Shown: piece after piece, positions 1 to 5,374 of the stretch
How positions within the stretch are numbered: position 1 is the first letter of the stretch
Layout of the letters: every line of letters starts with the position of its first letter
From: Candidatus Aminicenantota bacterium
GTDB taxonomy: Bacteria; Acidobacteriota; Aminicenantia; Aminicenantales; JAFGBC01
Direction: 5' to 3'
NCBI GenBank assembly: GCA_016933355.1
Contig: JAFGBC010000151.1
Location: 1 to 5,378 of the forward strand
Length of the DNA stretch: 5,378 nucleotides
The notes under the pieces: generated by a model
Told to the model about the DNA's origin: nothing
The model's database searches: none
Seen by the model: the letters and a program-made list of their open reading frames with translations, nothing else
Made by a program: the position numbers and the translations under genes

Positions 1-2
1 CC

Positions 3-350
3 AGTCCCCTCGGAAAAACGATCCGGGCGGAAAACGCATTCAACCTGACCGTGACCGGCGTCCTCCGGAACCCGCCGGCCCATTCCACCATCCAATTCGA
101 TTAGATCGTGCCGTTCGCATTCGTGGAATCCCGCCTGAACCGCATGCCAAAAGGCTGGCCGAACGCCGTCGGCACTTACGCCAGGCTTCGCCCGGGAGCA
201 TCCCGCGAAGGCGTCGCCGAAAAAATCACCGCCTTGATCAAGCCGCACTTGGACCCGAAGGCGAACGTCCCCTACACGATCGAACCGCTGACCCGGATTC
301 GCCTCGATTCCTCACTCTACAGGTGGTACAATGAATGGGGGCAGGTCAAG
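3..350 (+). pseudogene. MacB-like ABC transporter permease fragment (periplasmic core domain), interrupted by a stop
   Basis: Reading frame 3 is open from the window edge and encodes a stretch of the MacB_PCD periplasmic domain found in FtsX/MacB-type ABC permeases. The run TVTGVLRNPPAHSTIQFD is typical of the family's 'vtGVlkdpPanSsiqfd' segment. It is followed by (I)VPFAF, then TYARLRPGAS and IEPLTRIRLDSSLY, which match the usual order of conserved blocks. An in-frame TAG at 102-104 lies between QFD and IVPFAF, where the family normally has an aromatic or hydrophobic residue, so the frame is broken. The only restart is a GTG at 108. The transmembrane FtsX domain expected after the 'rIrLdS' block is absent, and the frame instead continues into an unrelated tail. 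The N-terminus lies outside the window. Family assignment comes from recognised motifs only. The right boundary is approximate (somewhere near 330-355). Confidence 0.6.
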
Positions 351-461
351 GAGCCGCGCGGCAAGATCAAGGACTTCGCCCTCGAGGGCGACCTCGGCCT
401 CCAGAACCACGACAGCGAATCGCCGGTTTACTTCCGGAGAATCTACGTCAAGGAGCTTTGA
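351..461 (+). pseudogene. DUF1080-like (3-keto-disaccharide hydrolase family) C-terminal tail remnant, in frame with the permease fragment
   Basis: The last ~36 codons before the TGA at 459-461 do not look like an ABC permease. The ending GDLGLQNHDSESPVYFRRIYV followed by KEL resembles the strongly conserved closing strand of DUF1080 proteins ('G.IgLQdHg.pV.FRNIrIkEL'), secreted or periplasmic concanavalin-like glycan-active proteins. Only this tail is present, and the catalytic and fold-forming upstream part of a DUF1080 domain (about 180 residues) is missing. The frame joins the permease fragment without a stop, which suggests an in-frame deletion or recombination between two genes of the same orientation. 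An alternative is one highly diverged protein of unknown family. Identification rests on the terminal motif alone. Confidence 0.45.
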
Positions 462-481
462 TCGGCGCCGCTCATCCGTGT

Positions 482-523
482 CCCCGATTCATCAGGGGAA
501 AGCCGAAGCGGTTTCACCGCTTC
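482..523. terminator. Convergent intergenic hairpins, weak terminator candidate
   Basis: GAAGCGG (505-511) and CCGCTTC (517-523) form a perfect 7-bp stem with a 5-nt loop that contains the stop codon of the minus-strand DUF1622 gene. A second, weaker hairpin pairs CCCCGAT (482-488) with ATC(A)GGGG (491-498) with one bulged base. Together they lie at the meeting point of the plus-strand remnant and the end of the five-gene minus-strand unit, where termination would be expected. Neither hairpin is followed by a proper T-run on either strand, so a canonical intrinsic terminator is not demonstrated. Confidence 0.3.
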
Positions 524-891
524 CGGGCGGCGGCCTTGATCGGCGGCCGCTCCCCTTCGTCCCGGCAGAAATAGGAATCGGCCATCTCGCGGTCCAGAAA
601 ATAGCTGATGACCGTCCGGATGAGGACGATCCCGGCCAGGACGGCCACTTCCCGGAATGTCGGGTGGATGATAGTCGCGATGACGTCGGCCGCGATCATG
701 AACTCCAGCCCCAGCAGGAGATAGGAGCCGAGCTGATGTCTGAGGATTTCGCGCTCCTTGCAGATCCGCCGGCCCTGGAGCCGGCCGAACTCCGCCCGGA
801 GAAGCCGGGCGAAGACGAGGACGACGCCCCAGGTGATGACCGCGACGCCGACGAGTCCGATGCCCCAGTAAAGCGCCTGCAGGATTTTCAT
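514..891 (-). CDS. DUF1622 family small membrane protein
   Basis: This 125-residue protein has no established function. It is recognised as DUF1622 by the core LRHQLGSYLLLGLEFMIAAD (residues 50-69) followed by IRTVISYFL (91-99). Three membrane segments are apparent: about 6-30, 57-76 and 82-99. The second carries acidic residues within the hydrophobic stretch (E63, D69), and the third carries R92, an unusual pattern that the family preserves. A basic and acidic soluble tail follows (100-125). The ATG start is supported by GAGGAGGT at 897-904, with 6 nt between AGGAGG and the start codon. It is the last gene of the operon, 37 nt after the second YeeE/YedE gene with no convincing terminator between them, so cotranscription is likely. 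A role in sulfur handling or ion movement linked to the upstream transporters is inference from position only. Confidence 0.85.
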   Translation of the reverse strand: MKILQALYWGIGLVGVAVITWGVVLVFARLLRAEFGRLQGRRICKEREILRHQLGSYLLLGLEFMIAADVIATIIHPTFREVAVLAGIVLIRTVISYFLDREMADSYFCRDEGERPPIKAAARKR

Positions 892-928
892 CTCGGACCT
901 CCTCGAGTCATCTGGAATGCAGCCCCGG

Positions 929-1486
929 CTAGAGTCCGCTCCTCTCGATCCAGGCGAGAAGCGCGATGATCAATGCGGCAACCGGGATGACGACGGCCCA
1001 AGATTTGACATGCAGAAGCTCGGGCAACGTCTTTGTCCCGAAATCGCCCTTGAGCAGAATCCGCTCCTTCAAGCGCGGGTAGGCGGCGGCGAACAAGCCG
1101 GCTCCGACCGTGATCCCGGTCAGGCCCCCGGCGAGCGCGTCCAGCCAACCCTGGCCGACGGCCCCGGCGATCGTCCCCGGGCAATAGCCGAGCGTCGCGA
1201 AGCCCAGCCCGAAGATGAGGCCGCCCAGGGCCGACCGCCCCCAGCCTCCCGGCTTCGGATGGAGTCGGACCAGTCCGGCGCTGCGGAGGGCGTAAACCCC
1301 GATCATGCCCGTGACCACGGCCGAGAGCATGACCTTGACCACCGTAAAATCGTAGAGGAGGAGCTGGCCGAGGATGACGTCGTAGCGGGTAACGTTTCCC
1401 TTTTCGAGCAGGAAGCCGAAGCAAAAGCCGGCGGCCAGTCCCAGGAAGAGCTGAAGCCGCTTATTCTGGTGAAGCCTGGTTCCCAT
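929..1486 (-). CDS. YeeE/YedE family sulfur transporter subunit, half-size (DUF6691-like)
   Basis: This 185-residue integral membrane protein has about five hydrophobic segments (roughly 11-27, 45-66, 86-105, 114-136, 163-181). It matches the second partner of the two-gene YeeE/YedE type. Diagnostic blocks are GFCFGFLLEKG (20-30, Cys22), the loop with GNVTRYDVILGQ, and LGYCPGT (99-105, Cys102). In the full-length family member TsuA (YeeE), conserved cysteines line the path of thiosulfate, and Cys22 and Cys102 are the natural equivalents in this half. The ATG start is preceded by GGAGG at 1492-1496 (5-nt spacer). The stop of the upstream partner is only 13 nt away, overlapping the ribosome-binding region, so tight cotranslation with that partner is likely. 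The two probably form a heteromer equivalent to one full-length transporter. The substrate (thiosulfate, sulfide or persulfide sulfur) cannot be fixed from sequence. Confidence 0.85.
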   Translation of the reverse strand: MGTRLHQNKRLQLFLGLAAGFCFGFLLEKGNVTRYDVILGQLLLYDFTVVKVMLSAVVTGMIGVYALRSAGLVRLHPKPGGWGRSALGGLIFGLGFATLGYCPGTIAGAVGQGWLDALAGGLTGITVGAGLFAAAYPRLKERILLKGDFGTKTLPELLHVKSWAVVIPVAALIIALLAWIERSGL

Positions 1487-1499
1487 GGCGCCCTCCGCC

Positions 1500-2018
1500 C
1501 TAGCCGATCACCCGGAAGATCAGGAACGCCGCCGCGATGCCGCCGACGAAGAAGCAGACCGCGGCCACCCAGCTGCTCACGGCGAGCTGGAGCGTCCCGC
1601 TGATGCCGTGGCCGCTCGTGCAGCCGCCCGCCCAGCGCGCCCCGAACCCCAGCAGGATTCCCCCGACCAGGGCGACGGCGACCCGGGCGAGCGCGCCCGG
1701 CCCGAACGTTGAGGCCCAGAGCGAGGGAACCCATGTCAAGCTGAAACGGCCCGAGAGCTTGGCCGACGTGAAGGCCCCGAGAATGATCCCGGCGACCAGC
1801 ATCCACTCCCAGTCCACGACCGGCGGGAACTCCTTATAGTACGGGCGCTCCATCGCCTTCGGCCCCCGGAATAACCGCTCGATCATGCCGCTCGTCCGGG
1901 CGAACGCCGTCGAGCAACCGATCGGCTTGTCGGAGAGAAGAAACGTCAGCCAGCTGAGGACGCCGATTCCCGCGCCGACCGCGTAGGGCGACCAATGATC
2001 CAACGTGAGCCAAGTCAT
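1500..2018 (-). CDS. YeeE/YedE family sulfur transporter subunit, half-size
   Basis: This 172-residue membrane protein is the first of the YeeE/YedE pair. It shows PIGCSTAFAR (32-41, Cys35) and the family hallmark GGCTSGHGISG (131-141, Cys133). About four membrane segments are visible: near 11-29, 71-88, 105-128 and 146-169. A polar loop with aromatic and basic residues (45-70) separates the first two. The frame stays open far upstream because of high GC, so the start must be chosen. The ATG at 2016-2018 has AGGAGG at 2026-2031 with a 7-nt spacer, while the alternative ATG at 2052-2054 (12 codons longer) has no good ribosome-binding site. It lies 59 nt after the persulfide dioxygenase gene and 13 nt before its partner. 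Pairs like this accompany persulfide dioxygenase-rhodanese genes in BigR-type operons, which supports movement of reduced sulfur species across the inner membrane. Direction and substrate are inferred. Confidence 0.88.
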   Translation of the reverse strand: MTWLTLDHWSPYAVGAGIGVLSWLTFLLSDKPIGCSTAFARTSGMIERLFRGPKAMERPYYKEFPPVVDWEWMLVAGIILGAFTSAKLSGRFSLTWVPSLWASTFGPGALARVAVALVGGILLGFGARWAGGCTSGHGISGTLQLAVSSWVAAVCFFVGGIAAAFLIFRVIG

Positions 2019-2025
2019 GCGAAAC

Positions 2026-2031
2026 CCTCCT
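2026..2031 (-). promoter_or_regulatory. Ribosome-binding site fixing the start of the first YeeE/YedE gene
   Basis: The minus strand reads AGGAGG here, 7 nt before the ATG at 2016-2018. Because no in-frame stop exists for a very long distance upstream, this site is the main reason for choosing that start over the ATG at 2052-2054. Confidence 0.75.
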
Positions 2032-2077
2032 CTTTCCTGACTCCTGTCCGTCATCCGTTCCGGACGGCCGGACCGCC

Positions 2078-3448
2078 TCAGATCTTGAAGCCGGCGGCCG
2101 CGTAGCCGGTCATGCCGCCCGCGACGTGCCCGACGTCCCGAAAGCCGCGCATCAAGAGCAGGCTCGCCGCCAGGCTCGACCTGTTGCCCGTGCTGCAGAT
2201 GAGCACGACCGGCCGGTCTTTTCTCAAACCCTTGTATTTCGTCCTCAGGTTGGGCGCCGGGATGTTGACGGCCCCCTTGATCGCTCCGCCGGCGAACTCG
2301 CCCGGCGATCGAATGTCGACGAACTGAGCGCACTTCCTTTCCCGGCACATGCGGTGGAAATCCGGGACCGAGATCTGGCCGACGCGGGCCGTCGGCAAAC
2401 CGGCTTTCACCCAGGAAACCAAGCCTCCCGCCAGCGTGCCCCGGATGCGGTCCAGCCCGACCCGCCGCAGCCAGACCGCCGCCTCTTCGGCCCGAGCCCG
2501 GTCGTCGGCCACGACATAGATCTCGGAGCGGGGCGGGATCACCCAGCCGGCGAACGTGGCGAAGTTCCCGGCCAAGTCCAGTCCGTAGGAACCTGGTACG
2601 TGCTGCCCGCCAAAGGCATCGTAGGGCCTGGCGTCGACCACGATGGCGTTCGCGGCCGCGATCCGGCGCGCGAACTCCTTCGGCGCCAGCTCCGCGAGCG
2701 GCGGCACGTCGCCCACCGGAGCCGGGCCGCGGCGGTTGAGCTCGCTGCAGCGGCCGAAATGATCGGGCGCCGGCGGCATGTTCGTCGTCAGCCCTCGGAT
2801 GAACGCCTTCCGTTCCCGGACCTGAAGGACGGGGTTGTACTTCCGTTCGTAGCCGATCGTGCTCGACCGCTTGTCGCCGATCGCCTTGCCGCAGAGCGAC
2901 CCGGCGCCGTGGGCGGGATAGACCTCGCAGTGGTCCGGAAGCTCGAGGAGCTTTCCGAACAGGCTGTCGTAGAGCTTCGAGGCCAGGCGGTCGGCCATCC
3001 CCGGGAAGAGGTCGGGCCGGCCGGCATCCCCGACGAACAGCGTGTCGCCGCAGAAAACCGCGACCGGATCCCGCCCCCGCGCCCGGTCGGCGACGACATA
3101 GCTGATGTGCTCGGGCGTGTGGCCGGGCGTCTCCAGGACCGAAAACCGCATCTCCTCCAGGCTGAAGGCGTCCCCTTCGGCGAGCGGCACATGATCGAAG
3201 CGGCAGCGCGCGCTGCGCGGAGCGTAGATTCGGGCTCCCGTCCGCCGGGCGAGCTCGACGTGCCCGGAGAGAAAGTCGGCGTGGAGATGGGTCTCCAGGA
3301 TGTGGGTGATCTTGAGGCCCGCCTCGCGGGCGGCCTCGAGATAGACGTCGACGTCGCGTCGCGGGTCGACGACGGCGCAGGCTTTGTCGCCGCCGATGAT
3401 ATACGAGCTGTGGGCGATGCCCCTGATGAAGAACGCATGGATGATCAC
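2078..3448 (-). CDS. CstB-like persulfide dioxygenase-rhodanese fusion (MBL fold + two rhodanese domains)
   Basis: This 456-residue cytosolic enzyme has three domains. Residues 1-~200 are an ETHE1-type metallo-beta-lactamase domain: THLHADF (53-59), TPGHT (107-111), FCGDTLFVGDAGRPD (132-146) and YPAHGAGSLCGK (177-188). By analogy with ETHE1, H54, H110 and D135 would be the iron ligands. Residues ~255-352 are a rhodanese domain that has lost its catalytic cysteine (YVVADD, 311-316). Residues ~360-456 are an intact rhodanese domain with active-site loop CSTGNRS and Cys418. The order dioxygenase, dead rhodanese, live rhodanese is that of Staphylococcus aureus CstB (444 residues), which oxidises persulfides and yields thiosulfate. 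Related fusions (Blh) occur in BigR operons. The start is GTG at 3446-3448, backed by AAGGAGG at 3454-3460, and the protein begins at the family's usual N-terminus. It lies 18 nt after the SLC13 gene. The expected role is detoxification or use of sulfane sulfur. The exact persulfide substrate is not determinable. Confidence 0.93.
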   Translation of the reverse strand: MIIHAFFIRGIAHSSYIIGGDKACAVVDPRRDVDVYLEAAREAGLKITHILETHLHADFLSGHVELARRTGARIYAPRSARCRFDHVPLAEGDAFSLEEMRFSVLETPGHTPEHISYVVADRARGRDPVAVFCGDTLFVGDAGRPDLFPGMADRLASKLYDSLFGKLLELPDHCEVYPAHGAGSLCGKAIGDKRSSTIGYERKYNPVLQVRERKAFIRGLTTNMPPAPDHFGRCSELNRRGPAPVGDVPPLAELAPKEFARRIAAANAIVVDARPYDAFGGQHVPGSYGLDLAGNFATFAGWVIPPRSEIYVVADDRARAEEAAVWLRRVGLDRIRGTLAGGLVSWVKAGLPTARVGQISVPDFHRMCRERKCAQFVDIRSPGEFAGGAIKGAVNIPAPNLRTKYKGLRKDRPVVLICSTGNRSSLAASLLLMRGFRDVGHVAGGMTGYAAAGFKI

Positions 3449-3453
3449 AATCT

Positions 3454-3460
3454 CCTCCTT
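3454..3460 (-). promoter_or_regulatory. Strong Shine-Dalgarno for the persulfide dioxygenase gene (GTG start)
   Basis: The minus strand reads AAGGAGG 5 nt before GTG (3446-3448), inside the 18-nt gap after the SLC13 stop codon. It is the best ribosome-binding site in the window and supports a GTG start. It suggests that the enzyme may be translated more strongly than the permease before it. Confidence 0.75.
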
Positions 3461-3466
3461 GGACGT

Positions 3467-5257
3467 TCAGATCAGAAACAGGTAGGTGAACACGACGGCC
3501 ACGAGCAGGAAGACGACGGTCGTCAGCCCGCCGGCCCTCAGGTAGTCGGCGTTGCGGTAGCCTCCCGGCGACATCAGGAGCGCGTTGACCTGATGGGTGG
3601 GAAGGAGGAAGGAATTGGAGGCGCAGACGGCCGCCAGCAGGGCCAGCATCCGCGGGTCCAGCGAGGCCAGCCGGGCCATATGGATGACGAGCGGGACGAG
3701 GAGAACCGTCGCCGCCACGTTGGACATGAACAGCGAGAATCCGGTCGCGAGCAGGGCGACGGCCGAGAGCAGCAGGAGGGGATGGCGACCCTGCAGGACC
3801 TCCATGAGCCCGCCGGCCAGGTAGGCGGCGGCGCCGGTCTTCTCCATGGCGATGCCGAGCGGGATCAGGCCGGCCAGCAGGAAAACCGTCCGCCAGTCGA
3901 CCGCCCGGTAGGCGTCGTCCATGGAGATGACCCGGAGCAGGACCATGGCCAGCGCGCCCGAGAACAGGGACAGGGGCAGGGAGAAGCCCAGAAGGACCAG
4001 GACCATGGCACCGGCGAAGCAGAGCAGGGCTTCGCGGATGCGGCGCCTCCCGGGCAGCCCCGTTTCGACGGGCGAGACGACCCGGAAATCCCGTTTGTCG
4101 TCCAGGGCCCGGATGTTGTCCCAGGGGCCGAAGACGACGAAGATGTCGCCCGGCTTGAGGACCTGGTCCGAGAAATCGGCCCGGGTCTCCCGGTCTCCGC
4201 TCAGGAGGAGGATCGGCTCCACCGCGAAGTTCTTGCGGAGGGCCATCTCGCGCAGGGTCCGCCCCGCGTAGGGCGACCGGGGCGGGATAACGACCTCGGC
4301 GAAGCCGCTGCCCGAGGTCAGCAGGAGGTCCTGGAGCTCCTCGGACGGCCCGCCGGGCTCGAGGCCGTAGGCGCGCGCGAAGCGCTCGACGTCGCCCTCG
4401 TCGCGGCCGAGAATGGCCAGCGCCTGGCCCGCTGTGAAGCGAAAGTGCCGCCAGGGCGCGTGAAGCACGGCGTCGCCCTCGCCGACGGCCAGAAGATTGA
4501 GCCCGTAGTCGCGCCACAGCCCGGTCTCTTCGCGGCTGAGTCCGACGATCCGGCTGCCGGCGGGCACGGCGTAATGGTAGACGGTCTTGGGAAGCTGCCA
4601 GGTCTCGATCAGGACCTGTTGGCCGCTCGGCCGGGCGGCGCCGTCTCCCTCGGGCAGGAGGACGCGGCGGAAGACAACCAGGGCGCCGATGCCCGCTGCG
4701 GCGACCGCGAAGCCCAGGGGCGTGACGCTGAACAGCCCGAGCTTGTCCAGGCCCTCCTGCTTGAGAAGGTCGTTGAGGATGATCAGGGGCCCCGAGCCGA
4801 CCATGCTGAGTGTTCCGCCCAGGATGGCCGCGAACCCCATGGGCATGAGGAGCCGCGGCAGGCTGAACCGGCCCATCCGCGAAATCCGGACCAGGACGGG
4901 AAGGAACAGGGCCGCCGCGCCGACATTCTGCATGAACGCCGAGAGCGCGGCCACGGCGGCGCAGGTGAGGGCGAGGAGCGCGGCTTCGCGGCCTCCGGAG
5001 GCCCGGACCAGCCGGAGAGTGAGTCCGCGCAGGGCCCCGGCCCGATCCAGCCCGTAGCCCATGATCATGACGCCGATCATAGAGATGACGGCGCTCCCGC
5101 TCAGCCCGGAGAACGCCTCGGCCGGCGTCACCAGCCGCGTCCAGGCCAACCCGGCCAAGATGAGGACCGCAACGACGTCGGACCGCAACCGCTCCAGGCT
5201 AAAGAGAACCGCCGTCAGGGCGAGGAAGGCGAGGACGAGTCCGATCTCCGGCGTCAC
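3467..5257 (-). CDS. SLC13/DASS-family anion permease with two TrkA-C (RCK_C) domains
   Basis: This 596-residue inner-membrane transporter is of the ArsB/NhaD-like ion-transporter superfamily, SLC13 (divalent anion:Na+ symporter) branch. Residues 1-~202 form the first membrane half, with SAFMQNVGAAALFLPV (106-121) and GGTLSMVGSGPLIILND (147-163). Residues ~215-390 are cytosolic and hold two TrkA-C modules (about 218-287 and 316-382, the latter ending LKPGDIFVVFG). Residues ~405-596 form the second half, with FSLFMSNVAATVLLVPL (507-523) and the terminal helices. This is the usual length and layout for RCK_C-containing SLC13 proteins, several of which carry sulfate. The GTG start at 5255-5257 is the only usual start before an in-frame TAA at 5285-5287. 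A modest GAGG (5263-5266) precedes it. It is first in the operon. The likely substrate is a sulfur oxyanion (sulfate, sulfite, thiosulfate), inferred only from its neighbours. The first substrate-site motif departs from the common form (GSGPL instead of a GTSxN-like loop). Confidence 0.88.
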   Translation of the reverse strand: MTPEIGLVLAFLALTAVLFSLERLRSDVVAVLILAGLAWTRLVTPAEAFSGLSGSAVISMIGVMIMGYGLDRAGALRGLTLRLVRASGGREAALLALTCAAVAALSAFMQNVGAAALFLPVLVRISRMGRFSLPRLLMPMGFAAILGGTLSMVGSGPLIILNDLLKQEGLDKLGLFSVTPLGFAVAAAGIGALVVFRRVLLPEGDGAARPSGQQVLIETWQLPKTVYHYAVPAGSRIVGLSREETGLWRDYGLNLLAVGEGDAVLHAPWRHFRFTAGQALAILGRDEGDVERFARAYGLEPGGPSEELQDLLLTSGSGFAEVVIPPRSPYAGRTLREMALRKNFAVEPILLLSGDRETRADFSDQVLKPGDIFVVFGPWDNIRALDDKRDFRVVSPVETGLPGRRRIREALLCFAGAMVLVLLGFSLPLSLFSGALAMVLLRVISMDDAYRAVDWRTVFLLAGLIPLGIAMEKTGAAAYLAGGLMEVLQGRHPLLLLSAVALLATGFSLFMSNVAATVLLVPLVIHMARLASLDPRMLALLAAVCASNSFLLPTHQVNALLMSPGGYRNADYLRAGGLTTVVFLLVAVVFTYLFLI

Positions 5258-5307
5258 CGGGGCCTCGCGGCCGCAGGAGAATCGTTAGCGGTCGGGGGGG
5301 TGGTCAT
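5254..5307 (-). CDS. Possible 17-residue leader ORF overlapping the permease start
   Basis: An ATG at 5305-5307 opens a 17-codon frame (MTTPPTANDSPAAARPR) that ends in TGA at 5254-5256. This stop overlaps the GTG start of the SLC13 gene (shared bases GTGA), an arrangement typical of translational coupling. The peptide is rich in Pro and Ala and contains no cysteine or methionine run that would suggest sulfur-responsive attenuation. The purine run AAGG sits immediately next to the ATG, too close for a normal Shine-Dalgarno, so translation is doubtful and the overlap may be chance. Confidence 0.22.
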   Translation of the reverse strand: MTTPPTANDSPAAARPR

Positions 5308-5320
5308 CCTTGAGATTTTC

Positions 5321-5349
5321 AATTTACCATAGCGCTCCGGGATCGTCAA
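5321..5349 (-). promoter_or_regulatory. Sigma-70-like promoter of the five-gene operon
   Basis: On the minus strand, TTGACG (5344-5349) and TAAATT (5321-5326) are separated by exactly 17 nt. The -35 matches consensus at five of six positions and the -10 at four of six. The A/T-rich patch around 5311-5328 stands out in otherwise GC-rich DNA. Transcription would begin near 5313-5315, giving an untranslated leader of roughly 55-60 nt before the GTG at 5257. No other comparably good promoter was noticed in the gaps between the five genes. Confidence 0.6.
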
Positions 5350-5360
5350 CGCGGCCGGGA

Positions 5361-5374
5361 CCATCGATCGACGG
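5361..5374. promoter_or_regulatory. Imperfect palindrome upstream of the -35, operator candidate
   Basis: The sequence CCATCGATCGACGG equals its own reverse complement except at one symmetric pair. The 8-bp core TCGATCGA is perfect and is flanked by CC/GG. It lies 11 bp upstream of the proposed -35, a position suitable for an activator or an upstream-bound repressor. The assignment is by symmetry and position only. GC-rich genomes hold many TCGATCGA-type palindromes, so chance is a real alternative. Confidence 0.28.

Noticed and set aside
331..969. Plus-strand open frames opposite the DUF1622 gene
   Set aside because: The products are Arg/Asp/Pro-rich with no family resemblance. The minus strand carries a clear DUF1622 gene with a good ribosome-binding site.
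917..1603. Plus-strand frame across the second YeeE/YedE gene
   Set aside because: Shadow frame with a charged, low-complexity product. The opposite strand encodes a membrane protein with signature motifs.
2042..2070. Small GC-rich inverted repeats (CCGT/ACGG, GTCCG/CGGAC) in the 59-nt gap after the dioxygenase gene
   Set aside because: Stems of 4-5 bp with no T-run are expected by chance at this GC content, so they do not justify a terminator or attenuator call.
2700..3300. Possible CRISPR or tandem repeats in the GC-rich coding stretch
   Set aside because: No regularly spaced direct repeats were seen. Recurrent GGCG/CCGG words reflect base composition.
2019..4517. Long in-frame upstream extension of the first YeeE/YedE gene (over 800 codons without a stop)
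   Set aside because: It overlaps the dioxygenase gene in another frame and gives Arg/Gly/Pro-rich sequence without domains. AGGAGG before the ATG at 2016-2018 marks the true start.
5294..5300. Run of seven G (seven C on the minus strand) as a possible phase-variation tract
   Set aside because: It lies upstream of the permease start. Slippage of the leader frame into the permease frame would meet the TAA at 5285-5287, so no switchable fusion results.
2126..5332. A plus-strand open frame of more than 1000 codons opposite the permease and dioxygenase genes
   Set aside because: Its product is low-complexity (rich in R, G, D, Q, E and P) with no recognisable domain, and it lies antisense to two well-recognised genes. 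It is a by-product of GC-rich third positions.
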